Assembly (NCBI GenBank): GCA_964344255.1
Contig: CAYFMQ010000005.1
Span: 1-64,000 of the forward strand
DNA length: 64,000 bases
Source: JAJFIE01 sp964344255
GTDB lineage: Bacteria; Pseudomonadota; Alphaproteobacteria; Rhodospirillales; Casp-alpha2
Reading direction: 5' to 3'
Shown here piece after piece: positions 17,847-27,298 of the stretch. The notes below the pieces were generated by a model. The model was not told the origin of the DNA and did no database searches. It saw nothing but the letters and a program-made list of their open reading frames with translations. Every line of letters begins with the position of its first letter. The first letter of the stretch is position 1. Both the position numbers and the translations under genes were made by a program.

Positions 17847-19163
17847 ATGGATCATTTCTCTTATCAGAACGGCGAACTGTTCGCCGAAGGCGTGGCGCTC
17901 CGGACCATAGCGGAGGAAGTGGGAACGCCGTTCTATTGCTATTCCACGGCGACCATGACCCGTCATTTCCAGGTTTTTCGGGATGCTCTGGAAGGTTTGG
18001 ACGCCACCATCTGTTACGCCATGAAGGCGAACGGGAATATCGCCGTGCTCAGGACGCTTGCGTCGCTGGGCGCCGGGGCTGATGTGGTTTCCGGCGGCGA
18101 GATGCAACGCGCTCTGGCGGCGGGTGTGCCGGCATCGAAGATCGTCTTTTCCGGCGTTGGCAAGACAGATGCAGAACTTGCGGCGGCCATTGACGCCGGG
18201 ATCATGCAGGTCAATGTGGAATCCGAACCAGAGCTTCATGCCTTAAGCGCCGTAGCTTCGGCCAAAGGGGCAGAGGTAAACGTATCGATCCGCGTCAATC
18301 CTGACGTTGATGCGCAAACCCATGAAAAGATCACGACTGGCAAGAGCGAAAACAAATTCGGCATTGCCATCGACAGCGCCCGGGATGTTTGTGAGGTGAC
18401 GGCCGGCCTTTCCGGTATTCGCATCGTCGGCGTCGCCATGCATATCGGCTCCCAGTTGCGTGACCTTGAGCCGTACCGCAAGGCCTACGGTAGCGGTGTG
18501 CAGTTGATCCACCAGTTGCGCGAGGACGGCCATGTCATCGACCGCATCGATCTGGGTGGCGGACTGGGCATTCCCTATTTCGAGGACGGTGAGGGCGATG
18601 ACCTTCCCTCGCCGGCGGACTATGGCGCTATGGTAAAAGAGGTCATTGGCGATCTCGACTGCCGTGTCATTCTTGAGCCCGGCCGCGTCATCATGGGCAA
18701 TGCGGGTATCCTGGTGGCAAATGTGATTTATGTGAAGCAGGGACCGACCCGTCGATTCCTGATCGTGGATGCCGCGATGAACGATCTGCTCAGACCCTCG
18801 CTCTACAGCGCTCACCACGCCATTGAAACTATCCTGCAGCCGCCTGCCGGCGCGGTCTATGAACCCGTAGACGTCGTCGGTCCGATCTGCGAATCCGGTG
18901 ACACCTTCGCCAAGGACCGCATGCTGCCACCCGTCGAGGCGGGTGAATTGATCGCATTCAGGAGCGCCGGCGCCTATGGGTCGGTCATGGCATCCAGCTA
19001 TAATGCCCGGCCGTTGGCGCCGGAAGTCATGGTCAACGGCGATTCTTTCGCTGTCATCCGCCGCCGGATGGATGTCGCCGACATGATGGCCTTTGAAAAC
19101 ATGCCGGATTGGCTGGAGCGGGACAATGCCGAAGACCCGCTGGTCAAGGAGGCTGCGGGATGA
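17847..19163 (+). CDS. lysA: Diaminopimelate decarboxylase
   Basis: 438 residues, a fold-type III PLP enzyme making lysine from meso-diaminopimelate. The PLP lysine is in CYAMKANGN (about residue 55). Glycine-rich GGGLGIPY and the CESGD motif (GPICESGDTFAKDR) bind PLP and substrate. The last codons overlap the next gene (ATGA). Confidence 0.95.
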   Translation: MDHFSYQNGELFAEGVALRTIAEEVGTPFYCYSTATMTRHFQVFRDALEGLDATICYAMKANGNIAVLRTLASLGAGADVVSGGEMQRALAAGVPASKIVFSGVGKTDAELAAAIDAGIMQVNVESEPELHALSAVASAKGAEVNVSIRVNPDVDAQTHEKITTGKSENKFGIAIDSARDVCEVTAGLSGIRIVGVAMHIGSQLRDLEPYRKAYGSGVQLIHQLREDGHVIDRIDLGGGLGIPYFEDGEGDDLPSPADYGAMVKEVIGDLDCRVILEPGRVIMGNAGILVANVIYVKQGPTRRFLIVDAAMNDLLRPSLYSAHHAIETILQPPAGAVYEPVDVVGPICESGDTFAKDRMLPPVEAGELIAFRSAGAYGSVMASSYNARPLAPEVMVNGDSFAVIRRRMDVADMMAFENMPDWLERDNAEDPLVKEAAG

Positions 19164-21871
19164 CGGCTCCGGGCCCCGGTCTGGATACCCTGGAGCGGCG
19201 AGTCCGCCGCCATTTTTCCCGTATTGTTCCTTTTGCCTGGGCGGCCCTTGTCTGGGAACGGCTGTGGCCCCGCCTTTGGCTCGGTCTGACGATTCTTGGC
19301 CTGTTCCTGGCCCTGGCGCTGTTCGATGTGCTTCCCCTGCTGCCTTACTGGATGCATATCCTGTCACTGGTAGGCTTTGCCGCGGTAATCCTCTGGACGT
19401 TCTATAGGGGATTGCACACATTCCGGATGCCTTCCGGACAGGAAATCCGCATGCGTATCGAAAGGGACAGCCGGCTGCCTCATCATCCCCTGACGGTGCT
19501 GGAAGATGACGCCATTTCCGGTTCGAATGACCCTGCCGTCATGGCCCTGTGGCACGAACACAAACGGCGGGCGGCATTAGCCAGCGATTCCCTTCGCGTC
19601 GGTCTGCCTTCGCCCGGCGTGTCCCGGTTCGATCCCTTCGGAATGCGCGCCGCCGTCGTGTTGTTGCTGGTCATCGCCATCGCTGCCGGTTCCGGTGATG
19701 CGGCTCAACGCCTGGAACGTTCCCTGTTGCCTGAGGACACGGGCTTCCTGCTTGATACCCGTGTCGATATCTGGGTGACGCCGCCGACCTACACGGGATA
19801 CCAGCCTTTCCATGTCTCCTTGAACGCGGCGGAAGCCAGGGCGTTGGCGAGATCGGAAGAGGAATCAGCAGAGCCGCTGGAGGTGCGCACGATTCCCGTT
19901 GGCAGTACGCTTCTGTCGCAAGTCGGCAGCTCCGAAACGCCTGTGCTGTCTTTGCCGAACCGGGTGCTGGATTTCGACCCCATCCTGTCCTCCGAGACGG
20001 GGAATGGCGTCTCAGGCGACGGATACAGACTTCAAACCACAATCGGGACGGATGATATTCTTGATGGCGTGGGAAGAATCTCGGTCAAGGTCGATGAGCT
20101 TGATATCGTTTCCTTGCCGGTTCGGATTGTCGGTGACGCCATCCCCAGGATCGACTACACGCAACCGCCCGGAAACGCCGGAAGGGGACGCTTGAATATC
20201 TCCTTCATCGCCGAGGACGACTTCGGCCTGGGTACGGCGACGCTGGTCATCCGCAATTCTGAAATTTCCCCGGAAACCGGACAGGGCAACACGGTTCGTC
20301 TCAATCTTCCGTTATCAAACAGAGTCACATCGCGCAGCAGTGCGCGTGCTGCGCCGATCAAGCTTTTTGCCGAGACGCTGAGCATCGAGACGTCCGTAAC
20401 ACGCGACTTGAGCGAGCACGACTGGGCTGGGTTGCCGGTTCAGATGTGGCTCGAGGCAACCGATTCCCTGGGTCAGAAAGGCCGTAGCGAAAATTTCCCC
20501 ATGATTTTGCCTGAGCGTTTCTTCAATCATCCCGTCGCCCGGGCATTGTCGGAGTTCAGAAAGCGCCTCGTCTCGCCGAAGGATGACGACATCGTAGACG
20601 TCATTGCCGGGCTGGATGATGTCTCTTCAAGGCCGCAACACTTTCACCATGACCAGGTCGTCTATCTGGTTATGCGCGTGGCGCGGGCCCGTCTGGCGCA
20701 TGATAATTCCTCCGGCGCAGAACGGGCGGGGGTGTTGAAGTCGATCCGTAAGATGATGTGGAAGGCGGCGCTTCGGATCGAGGACGGGGAATTTGCCCTG
20801 GCCGGGCGTGAATTGAATGACCTCCAGGAAGAGCTGGAACGGGCCCTGAAAGAAGGGGATTTTTCAGAAGAGGTCGAGAACCTTTTGGACTCCCTCGATA
20901 AGGCACTGGACCGTTTCCTGGCGGCGCTGGATGATCAGCTGGCGGAAAAGGGCATGGATGATCTGTCCGATATTCCCGGCCTGTCCTACATGCAGGAAGA
21001 GGATCTGAGGCAGATGATCCAGGACGCACGGGAACTGGCCCGTACCGGGTCGCTTGCCATGGCGGAGTCGACCCTGGCGGAATTGCGTAACCTTCTTGAT
21101 GCAATCCAGTCCGCCATGTTGTCGGACCAACCAATGGACCAGTTCGCCGCCATTCGCGAATTGATGCAATCCCTGGCCGGTGTATCACGTGACCAGCAGG
21201 GATTGCTGGACCAGACGTTCCAGGAAATGCGCAAGGACAGGGGCGGTTACGGTGAAGGCGATATTCTTGAACAACCCCTTTCCGGTGATCCTTTGTCCGG
21301 CGATCAGATGCAAGGGCAACAGGGCACAGGCGGAGAATTGCCAGGACAGGGTCCTAACGGTGAACCGGGTAACCAGCTCACCAGCAAACAATTGGCCGAA
21401 TTGCAAGAAGAGATCAGGAAACAGTTGAGCGGCCTGATGATCGACCTGGACCTGATGATCGGCATGTTGCCTGAAGGCATGCTGGAAGCCAAGAAAGCCA
21501 TGAAAAGCGCGGTGGAATCACTTCAATCCTCTGATCCTGCCGGCGCCGTAGGGCACCAGGGTTCCGCACTGGAAGCCCTGCGCCGGTCATCGGAGCAAAT
21601 CGCCGAACAGATCGCGCGCCAGCTTCGCGCCCTGCCGGGGAACATGCCGGCATCGAGCGGCACCTTGCCGGGAAGCGCCAGCGACCCCTTCGGCCGTATG
21701 GGTGGCGGCGCGATCGGATCGCAAATGGACAGCGGCTCGGTCAAGGTGCCCAGCGAAATTGAAATGCAGCGCGTGCGCGAGATTTATGAGGAGCTTCGCC
21801 GCCGCGCCAGCAATCCGGACCGTCCGGTTGTAGAGCGCGAATACATCAAACGCCTTTTACGGCAGTTCTAG
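19160..21871 (+). CDS. TIGR02302/DUF4175 large membrane protein
   Basis: 903 residues, starting at the ATG that overlaps the lysA stop. Two or three hydrophobic segments lie in the first 70 residues (LWLGLTILGLFLALALFDVL and YWMHILSLVGFAAVILW) and another near 160. A periplasmic-looking middle and a long helical, Gln/Met/Gly-rich C-terminal half follow (GGELPGQGPNGEPGNQLTSK). It is a conserved alphaproteobacterial protein always found after lysA as far as I recall; its function is unknown, with an envelope role likely. Confidence 0.85.
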   Translation: MTAPGPGLDTLERRVRRHFSRIVPFAWAALVWERLWPRLWLGLTILGLFLALALFDVLPLLPYWMHILSLVGFAAVILWTFYRGLHTFRMPSGQEIRMRIERDSRLPHHPLTVLEDDAISGSNDPAVMALWHEHKRRAALASDSLRVGLPSPGVSRFDPFGMRAAVVLLLVIAIAAGSGDAAQRLERSLLPEDTGFLLDTRVDIWVTPPTYTGYQPFHVSLNAAEARALARSEEESAEPLEVRTIPVGSTLLSQVGSSETPVLSLPNRVLDFDPILSSETGNGVSGDGYRLQTTIGTDDILDGVGRISVKVDELDIVSLPVRIVGDAIPRIDYTQPPGNAGRGRLNISFIAEDDFGLGTATLVIRNSEISPETGQGNTVRLNLPLSNRVTSRSSARAAPIKLFAETLSIETSVTRDLSEHDWAGLPVQMWLEATDSLGQKGRSENFPMILPERFFNHPVARALSEFRKRLVSPKDDDIVDVIAGLDDVSSRPQHFHHDQVVYLVMRVARARLAHDNSSGAERAGVLKSIRKMMWKAALRIEDGEFALAGRELNDLQEELERALKEGDFSEEVENLLDSLDKALDRFLAALDDQLAEKGMDDLSDIPGLSYMQEEDLRQMIQDARELARTGSLAMAESTLAELRNLLDAIQSAMLSDQPMDQFAAIRELMQSLAGVSRDQQGLLDQTFQEMRKDRGGYGEGDILEQPLSGDPLSGDQMQGQQGTGGELPGQGPNGEPGNQLTSKQLAELQEEIRKQLSGLMIDLDLMIGMLPEGMLEAKKAMKSAVESLQSSDPAGAVGHQGSALEALRRSSEQIAEQIARQLRALPGNMPASSGTLPGSASDPFGRMGGGAIGSQMDSGSVKVPSEIEMQRVREIYEELRRRASNPDRPVVEREYIKRLLRQF

Positions 21872-21907
21872 AATTTTTTGAATAACGACCTTAAAGACGG
21901 AAGATAC

Positions 21908-22249
21908 ATGCCCCACGCCGAGCTTAAATTTTCAAGTGATCTCGACATCGACGCCGAAGCGGTTCTGCGTGATGTTGAGGAAACCATCCAGCGGCACGAC
22001 AGCGGCGCCGGCGCCTGCAAGGGCCGGGCTTATCCCTGCGAGACATTCAGGCACACCCACGTCCTGCTGGACATCGCCATGCTGAGCAAGCCGCACCGCG
22101 ATCAGGCTTTTACGGACAGCCTGATGCAGGACCTGGAAGCGGTGGTGAAAAGTCACCTGAAACAGCCCTGCGCGTTTTCGATGTCACTGGAATACAGCCC
22201 CGATGATGTCAGATTCGGCGCTTATGTAACGAACATGCATACAGTCTAG
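21908..22249 (+). CDS. 5-carboxymethyl-2-hydroxymuconate isomerase-like tautomerase
   Basis: 113 residues starting MPHAELKFSSDL, which places Pro after the initiator Met, as in CHMI/tautomerase family members where Pro1 is the base. FRHTHVLLDIAM and the downstream MSLEYSPDD match the general CHMI layout. GGAAG precedes the ATG. No homoprotocatechuate pathway genes are nearby, so the real substrate is open. Confidence 0.72.
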   Translation: MPHAELKFSSDLDIDAEAVLRDVEETIQRHDSGAGACKGRAYPCETFRHTHVLLDIAMLSKPHRDQAFTDSLMQDLEAVVKSHLKQPCAFSMSLEYSPDDVRFGAYVTNMHTV

Positions 22250-22255
22250 GGGCTG

Positions 22256-22918
22256 TCAGGGCGCATGATGTCCAGTTTTGACGTAAATCAGGCACCCTTC
22301 GGTGCTGAAAGGCGCGTGCTCGCTGCCGTTGGGGTTGCGTAACCAGGTTCCTTGCGGATAACGTCCGTGCTCGTCTTCAAAGGTTCCTTCGAGGACCAGG
22401 ATTTCCTCACCTCCGGGGTGGGCATGACGATGAAACCGGGTTCCCGGTTCCCACTTTACGAGGGCGACGTTTTCCGTGCCGAACTGGTGCAGGGACATGA
22501 CGGACAGGCCGTCCACCAGGCCGGGAACCCAGGGCGTGTTTTTGGTGTCGAGGCGTACGTAATCCTGATCGTCCTTTTCCATTTGCCACAACTTGACGAA
22601 GATGGTGCAGCCGGTCTTGCTGAAGGGGCGGTGTTTGCTGCCAATGGGGTTGCGGACGTAGGAGCCGGGGCCGAAATCACCGTAATCGTCGGAGAACACG
22701 CCCTCGAGAACCAGGAACTCCTCGCCCCCGGCATGAACGTGAGGTGAAAATTCACTCTCGGCCGCATAACGGACTATGGATGTCGCCCGACCGCTCTCGG
22801 CGCTTTCCCGCTCCAGCATGCGGCGTTCGACGCCGGGTAGGGGGCTCTTGGTCCAGGGAAGCGCATTGGTGTCGATGGTTACGGATATTGAAAAATCCAT
22901 ATTGATGTTTTCAGCCAT
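22256..22918 (-). CDS. Bicupin protein with two ChrR-type cupin domains
   Basis: 220 residues made of two similar halves, each with a HxHxGGEE metal-binding motif: FSPHVHAGGEEFLVLEGVF and FHRHAHPGGEEILVLEGTF, each followed by a GSYVRNPIGSKH / GTWLRNPNGSEH turn. The halves resemble the cupin of ChrR anti-sigma factors, but the N-terminal sigma-binding domain is missing and no sigma factor is adjacent. A start at 22924 is equally possible. Role unknown; probably a metal-binding sensor or enzyme. Confidence 0.8.
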   Translation of the reverse strand: MAENINMDFSISVTIDTNALPWTKSPLPGVERRMLERESAESGRATSIVRYAAESEFSPHVHAGGEEFLVLEGVFSDDYGDFGPGSYVRNPIGSKHRPFSKTGCTIFVKLWQMEKDDQDYVRLDTKNTPWVPGLVDGLSVMSLHQFGTENVALVKWEPGTRFHRHAHPGGEEILVLEGTFEDEHGRYPQGTWLRNPNGSEHAPFSTEGCLIYVKTGHHAP

Positions 22919-23019
22919 CAACATTTTTCCTCTCGGCTTGGTGCATGGCAATTCTCAAGAGCTACTTAGATGGTCAGGTACGATTGAAACACAAGACGTC
23001 ACAGTTCATATAAATGTGA

Positions 23020-23337
23020 TCAGGCCAGCTTGTTCAGTTTCGATATCAATTTTGACGGGTCGGGGTCATCGAGCAGATGTTTTTCAAACTGCAAGGCGGC
23101 CCCGCCGCTATATGAACGGGTAACCCGGCCTGAAAGCTCCCCAAGGGCCTCCGAATGAAGCTCCAGGAACTGGCCGTTATCCACCACGGGCCCCTGTAGG
23201 GATAATGCCATGCCGCTTCTGGATACGTCCCTGGAATGCGCGTGATATGTGTCGCCGGTTTCCGTGGTGATCTTAACCGGCTCCTTGTACGGGTAGCGAT
23301 CATGCCGGGCCTTGAAATCAGTTTTCTTTGCGTCCAT
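23020..23337 (-). CDS. PilZ domain protein
   Basis: 105 residues. RHDRYPYK near residue 12 and DVSRSGMAL near residue 39 are the RxxxR-like and DxSxSG motifs that bind cyclic di-GMP in PilZ domains. It is a single-domain protein, so it probably acts by docking onto a partner. The ATG at 23337 is preferred to a TTG 21 nt upstream. Confidence 0.8.
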   Translation of the reverse strand: MDAKKTDFKARHDRYPYKEPVKITTETGDTYHAHSRDVSRSGMALSLQGPVVDNGQFLELHSEALGELSGRVTRSYSGGAALQFEKHLLDDPDPSKLISKLNKLA

Positions 23338-23483
23338 GCCTGTTTCCAGAGTTTGCAAAAGGAAAAAATGCGGCTTCGCCGTTTCAGCCTAACACAAGGT
23401 GACGAATTGCGGAAACGGACAGGGCGCAGGGCAGGTCCGACGGAAGGTTCAAATTATCAAAGGATGTCCTTAAAGGGCCGTAA

Positions 23484-24725
23484 CTATTCGCCCGTATCAG
23501 GACGTGGCTCGAAGGTGACTTCCAGGCGTCTTGCCAGCGGAGAGGGCTCGTCGATCCTTATCGAGAAACCAAGAACTTCGCCCGCCGGAATTTCTACCTT
23601 CCCGGGCTCCTGGATCACGGACTGTATTTCTTCGCCTTCGGCGCTGAACAGCAGGGCCTTGATCAGGGGCACCGGTTTCGGTTCATCCTCAATGTTAGCG
23701 ATGTTGCCGCTGAGTACCAGGAAATCAACCCCCTCGCTTGAGCCACGCTCGGAATTCACATTACGGATTTCCAAACCGTCGCCCAGGGGAGCGCCGAGGC
23801 CGACCATTTCATAGACCATGCTCATGGCGGGGACATATTGCAGGACCATATCGCGGAGGAAGATCATACCAGCGCCGAGGCCGCCGAGAAGGATGATGAC
23901 GATAAGCAGGGCAATCAGGCCACCCTTGCCTTTCTTTTTCGCTTTTTTGGATTTTCTCTTTCGCCCGCGTCGGCCTGTAGGCGCTTCATCCTCATCATCG
24001 TCTTCGCCGATGTCGGACGTCAGGCTTTCAGGCAATGGTTCGGGGTCAGGTATATCCTCTATATCGGTGAAGTCGCTTGCCTCGCCATCTTCACTGGACG
24101 ATTCGACCATTGAGCCGATGCCGTCGCCCGCCTCGTCTTCGTCAAACAGGGAATCCAGGTCGTCCTGTGAAAGGTCGGGTTCTTCAGGCGGCGTGATCTC
24201 TCCGGGTATGCCCTCCGCTGCCGCCGGATCCGGTGCAGGCTCTGGTTCAGGCACCGGCTCAGGCTCGGGTTCATCGATGTCGATGTCCTCGATCATTTCC
24301 AGCGCTTCTTCGACGTCATCCTCATCTTCATCCGATTCGAACAGGGCGTCTATCCCTGCCGTCAGATCAGGTATGTCATCGTCATCGTCTTCTATGCTTT
24401 CCGGAATCGGCGATGGCATCGGTTCAGGAGCCTGGCCCGCATCGGCGGGCGGATAACCGGGTGGCGGATATCCGGGCGGCGGATACCCCGGTGGTGGCGG
24501 ATAACCGGGCGGCGGATATCCGGGATAAGCGCCGGGCATCTGGGGTGGCATCTGCTGATATTGCTGTACGGCGGGCTGTTGCGGAGGCGCGGACCGGGGA
24601 ACGACAACCGGTTGTTGCAACCATTGATGCTTGCAACTGAAACAGCGTACTGTCTTTGGCGTTTGACCAAAGGACATCCTGTCTACAGAAAATTGTGTCC
24701 CGCAATTAGGGCAGGTGATAATCAT
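23484..24725 (-). CDS. Zinc-ribbon (MJ0042-type) membrane protein
   Basis: 413 residues in clear zones. It has an N-terminal zinc ribbon CPNCGTQF...CFSCKHQW, a Pro-rich linker of GYPPP repeats (about 65-93), a very acidic region to about 245, a Lys/Arg-rich stop and one membrane segment (GGLIALLIVIILLGGLGAGM, about 270). A C-terminal DUF3426-like domain ends the protein. So the ribbon should be cytoplasmic and the C-terminal domain periplasmic. It is divergent from ftsE across 195 bp, an order typical of Rhodospirillales. Function unknown. Confidence 0.82.
   Translation of the reverse strand: MIITCPNCGTQFSVDRMSFGQTPKTVRCFSCKHQWLQQPVVVPRSAPPQQPAVQQYQQMPPQMPGAYPGYPPPGYPPPPGYPPPGYPPPGYPPADAGQAPEPMPSPIPESIEDDDDDIPDLTAGIDALFESDEDEDDVEEALEMIEDIDIDEPEPEPVPEPEPAPDPAAAEGIPGEITPPEEPDLSQDDLDSLFDEDEAGDGIGSMVESSSEDGEASDFTDIEDIPDPEPLPESLTSDIGEDDDEDEAPTGRRGRKRKSKKAKKKGKGGLIALLIVIILLGGLGAGMIFLRDMVLQYVPAMSMVYEMVGLGAPLGDGLEIRNVNSERGSSEGVDFLVLSGNIANIEDEPKPVPLIKALLFSAEGEEIQSVIQEPGKVEIPAGEVLGFSIRIDEPSPLARRLEVTFEPRPDTGE
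24446..24530 (-). repeat. Imperfect 12-15-bp repeats encoding GYPPP units
   Basis: Five or so copies of a CCGGGCGGCGGATA-like unit lie head to tail and encode the repeated Tyr-Pro-Pro-Pro-Gly linker of the zinc-ribbon protein. Copy number may vary between strains. Confidence 0.75.
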
Positions 24726-24874
24726 GCGAGCCCCGCCTTGTTTTCGTTATGATATTTTATAGGCGGAGGCTGATTCGATGGCAAGCGGCGGTAAACAGTT
24801 GATTAATCTTGTTTTCCGTTAATTTTTGCAAAACTGGACGAAATGCAAGGTGTCGTGCCATTGTTGCAGGGTGA

Positions 24875-24880
24875 TATAAT
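24875..24880 (+). promoter_or_regulatory. Possible -10 element of ftsE
   Basis: A perfect TATAAT lies 40 bp before the ftsE start, but no good -35 hexamer sits at 16-18 bp, so it may need an activator or be chance. Confidence 0.35.
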
Positions 24881-24920
24881 AAGTGATTCTTAGCGCCAGT
24901 GAGGTCAATTCTTTCCGGTC

Positions 24921-25688
24921 ATGAGCGAAAAAAACGACGATTTCGTAGTGCGATTCGAGAATGTAGGTTTGCGCTACGGCCTTGGTCCGGAGGTCGTGCA
25001 GGACATTTATTTCGGGCTGCGCCCCGGCTCTTTCCATTTTCTTACCGGCGCCAGCGGTGCGGGCAAGTCATCCTTGATGAAGCTCATGTACCTCGCCATG
25101 AGGCCGTCACGCGGCACGATTTCGTTGTTCGGACGTGATGTTGCTTCAATGGCACGCGGCGAGTTGCCGTCGCTTCGCCGCCGCATTGGCGTGATGTTCC
25201 AGGAATTCCGGCTGCTCAATCATCTGACGGCCTTCGACAATGTCGCCCTGCCTTTGCGGATCGCCGGCACGAAAGAATCCGAACTGCGGAACCATGTTGA
25301 AGAACTGCTCGCCTGGGTCGGTCTGGAAAATCACATGAAAGCCCGCCCGCCGACCTTGTCCGGTGGCCAGCAACAACGTGTCGCCATCGCCAGGGCGGTT
25401 ATCGCCCGGCCACGGTTGTTACTGGCGGACGAGCCGACGGGGAATGTCGATGACCGAATGGCCTATCGATTGATGCACCTGTTTGAGGAACTGAACCGTC
25501 TGGGCACCACTGTCCTGATCGCAACCCATAACCAGCAATTGGTCAAAAGGATGGGGCATCCGGTGATGCATCTTGACGCCGGCAGGCTGCAGGCCCCTTC
25601 AAACACCGAGCAGGCGCCTGACGATAAAGCGGTGCAGGAAAGTGAAGCGCCATTGCCGTATGACCCCGAAATACTGAATTATTTGTAA
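24921..25688 (+). CDS. ftsE: Cell division ATP-binding protein FtsE
   Basis: 255 residues, ABC ATPase that powers FtsX at the division site to activate septal cell-wall hydrolases. Walker A GASGAGKSS (about residue 41), signature LSGGQQQR and Walker B LLLADEPTGNVD are all intact. It is about 30 residues longer than typical FtsE, with an acidic tail. ftsX follows after 44 bp. Confidence 0.95.
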   Translation: MSEKNDDFVVRFENVGLRYGLGPEVVQDIYFGLRPGSFHFLTGASGAGKSSLMKLMYLAMRPSRGTISLFGRDVASMARGELPSLRRRIGVMFQEFRLLNHLTAFDNVALPLRIAGTKESELRNHVEELLAWVGLENHMKARPPTLSGGQQQRVAIARAVIARPRLLLADEPTGNVDDRMAYRLMHLFEELNRLGTTVLIATHNQQLVKRMGHPVMHLDAGRLQAPSNTEQAPDDKAVQESEAPLPYDPEILNYL

Positions 25689-25732
25689 CCTTGCCGCCGT
25701 AAGACGGTTGGCTGAAATGAGAATCGAACCCG

Positions 25733-26614
25733 ATGTTCCGCAGAACGGACCTGCCCCTAGATCACGACGCGCACGCCAGGTTCTTGCCGTGGCTGATCGC
25801 CTTTATGGTTTATCTCGCCATTTTGGCCCTTGCCGGCGTTTTGGTGGTCAACAAGGCCGTAGAACGTTGGGATTCAGGCATCAGCGGAACCCTGACGGTC
25901 CAGGTCATGCCCTCTAAAGAAGGCTCAAATTCAACGGCCCGTGTCATGGATGATGTCATGAACGTCTTGAAGACGACGCCGGGTGTGATCAGCGCCCAGG
26001 TCATGTCCGATGACAAGATTCTCGAATTGCTACAGCCCTGGCTTGGTGATTTGGCCGGAAATGCCGATCTTCCAATTCCGCAATTGGTTGACGTTTCCAT
26101 TGATCCGGATGCAGGCGTGGATGTGACTGCCCTGGGGCGGCGGTTGGCCATTGCAGCACCCGGCGCTACCGTTGATGACCACCGGGTCTGGCTGGACCGG
26201 TTGGTGCGGTTACTGAAGACCATTGAATTGGTTGCGGTGGGAATTGTCATCGTCATTTGCCTGATTACGATTGGAACGGTGGTTTTCACAACTAGAACCG
26301 GCCTCGCAATCCACGGTGAGGCCATTCAGGTGCTTCACCTAATCGGCGCCCATGACGCCTATGTCGCCAGACAGTTCGCTGGACGCGCCCTGCTGCTGGG
26401 CCTGAAAGGCGGAATGATCGGTCTGATCGTCGCCGCCCCGACATTACTGGCAGTCGGCTACTTCGGCGAGCGCATGCAATTTGAAGCCATGCCGGTAACA
26501 GGGTTGACCCTGCCGCAGGCTGTTGCCCTGGCGCTTATGCCCCTGATCGTCGCTTTTATCGCTATGCTGACGGCTCGGATCACGGTGCTTCGGACCCTGG
26601 CCAGGATGCCGTAG
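25733..26614 (+). CDS. ftsX: Cell division protein FtsX
   Basis: 293 residues with the FtsX topology: a first membrane segment (LIAFMVYLAILALAGVLVV), a roughly 130-residue periplasmic domain and three further segments (GIVIVICLITIGTVVF; LGLKGGMIGLIVAAPTLL; AVALALMPLIVAFIAML). It forms the ABC complex with FtsE and transmits ATP hydrolysis to periplasmic hydrolase regulators. The start was chosen so that the reading frame joins the first membrane segment; the ribosome site is weak. Confidence 0.93.
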   Translation: MFRRTDLPLDHDAHARFLPWLIAFMVYLAILALAGVLVVNKAVERWDSGISGTLTVQVMPSKEGSNSTARVMDDVMNVLKTTPGVISAQVMSDDKILELLQPWLGDLAGNADLPIPQLVDVSIDPDAGVDVTALGRRLAIAAPGATVDDHRVWLDRLVRLLKTIELVAVGIVIVICLITIGTVVFTTRTGLAIHGEAIQVLHLIGAHDAYVARQFAGRALLLGLKGGMIGLIVAAPTLLAVGYFGERMQFEAMPVTGLTLPQAVALALMPLIVAFIAMLTARITVLRTLARMP

Positions 26615-26630
26615 CAAAGGTAGCTTCAGG

Positions 26631-27263
26631 ATGTCCACCGCACCCCTGTCACGGCGACGGCGCACGAAGCGCATCTATCTGCTGCTGGTTCTTTTGGTCC
26701 TGAGTATTGCCGCCACCTGGACGATCGGACTGTTTAGGTTTGCTGAAGCCATACCCGTGGAAACGGCGTCGATGACGGAAAGGACGGATGCCATCGTTGT
26801 CTTGACGGGTGGCAGCGGAAGGCTTGAGGCGGGCCTGGACCTGCTTGTCGCGGATGCCGCGGAACGTCTGTTCGTTTCCGGCGTTTATCAGGGCATCGAT
26901 GTGACCACGCTACTCGAGATTTTCCGCGAAAATCCGGAGGATCTGGAAACCCGCGTCGAAATCGGGAACGCGACCAACACCCGGGAAAATGCATCCGAAA
27001 CGGCCATATGGGCCGAGAAAGACAAGGTAAGCTCCATCAGGCTGGTCACAGCGGCCTATCATATGCCGCGTAGCATTCTTGAGTTTCGCGCCGTTATGCC
27101 GGGGATCTTGCTGCTGCCCCACCCTGTTTTCCCGGAGCATGTAAAAAGCGACTGGTGGCTATGGCCTGGAACGGCCGGACTGGTTATCAAGGAATACAAC
27201 AAGTACATATTTGCGTGGTTCCGGATCAGGTTATCGTATCTGTTTCTCAAACCGATGAACTGA
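26631..27263 (+). CDS. YdcF/SanA-family (DUF218) membrane protein
   Basis: 210 residues. One N-terminal membrane anchor (YLLLVLLVLSIAATWTIGLF) is followed by a DUF218 domain: DAIVVLTGGSGRLEAGLDLL, LFVSGV, and TNTRENASETA with LVTAAYHMPRS. The family is implicated in envelope integrity and vancomycin tolerance; the substrate is unknown. It starts 16 bp after ftsX and is followed by plsC, in one transcript. Confidence 0.85.
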   Translation: MSTAPLSRRRRTKRIYLLLVLLVLSIAATWTIGLFRFAEAIPVETASMTERTDAIVVLTGGSGRLEAGLDLLVADAAERLFVSGVYQGIDVTTLLEIFRENPEDLETRVEIGNATNTRENASETAIWAEKDKVSSIRLVTAAYHMPRSILEFRAVMPGILLLPHPVFPEHVKSDWWLWPGTAGLVIKEYNKYIFAWFRIRLSYLFLKPMN

Positions 27264-27298
27264 CCGCTGGAAAATCCTGAAAGAGTATATCTGATCAC

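Noticed and set aside
18243..19421. 392-codon minus-strand frame across lysA and the next gene
   Set aside because: Spans two well-supported genes in antisense; no motifs.
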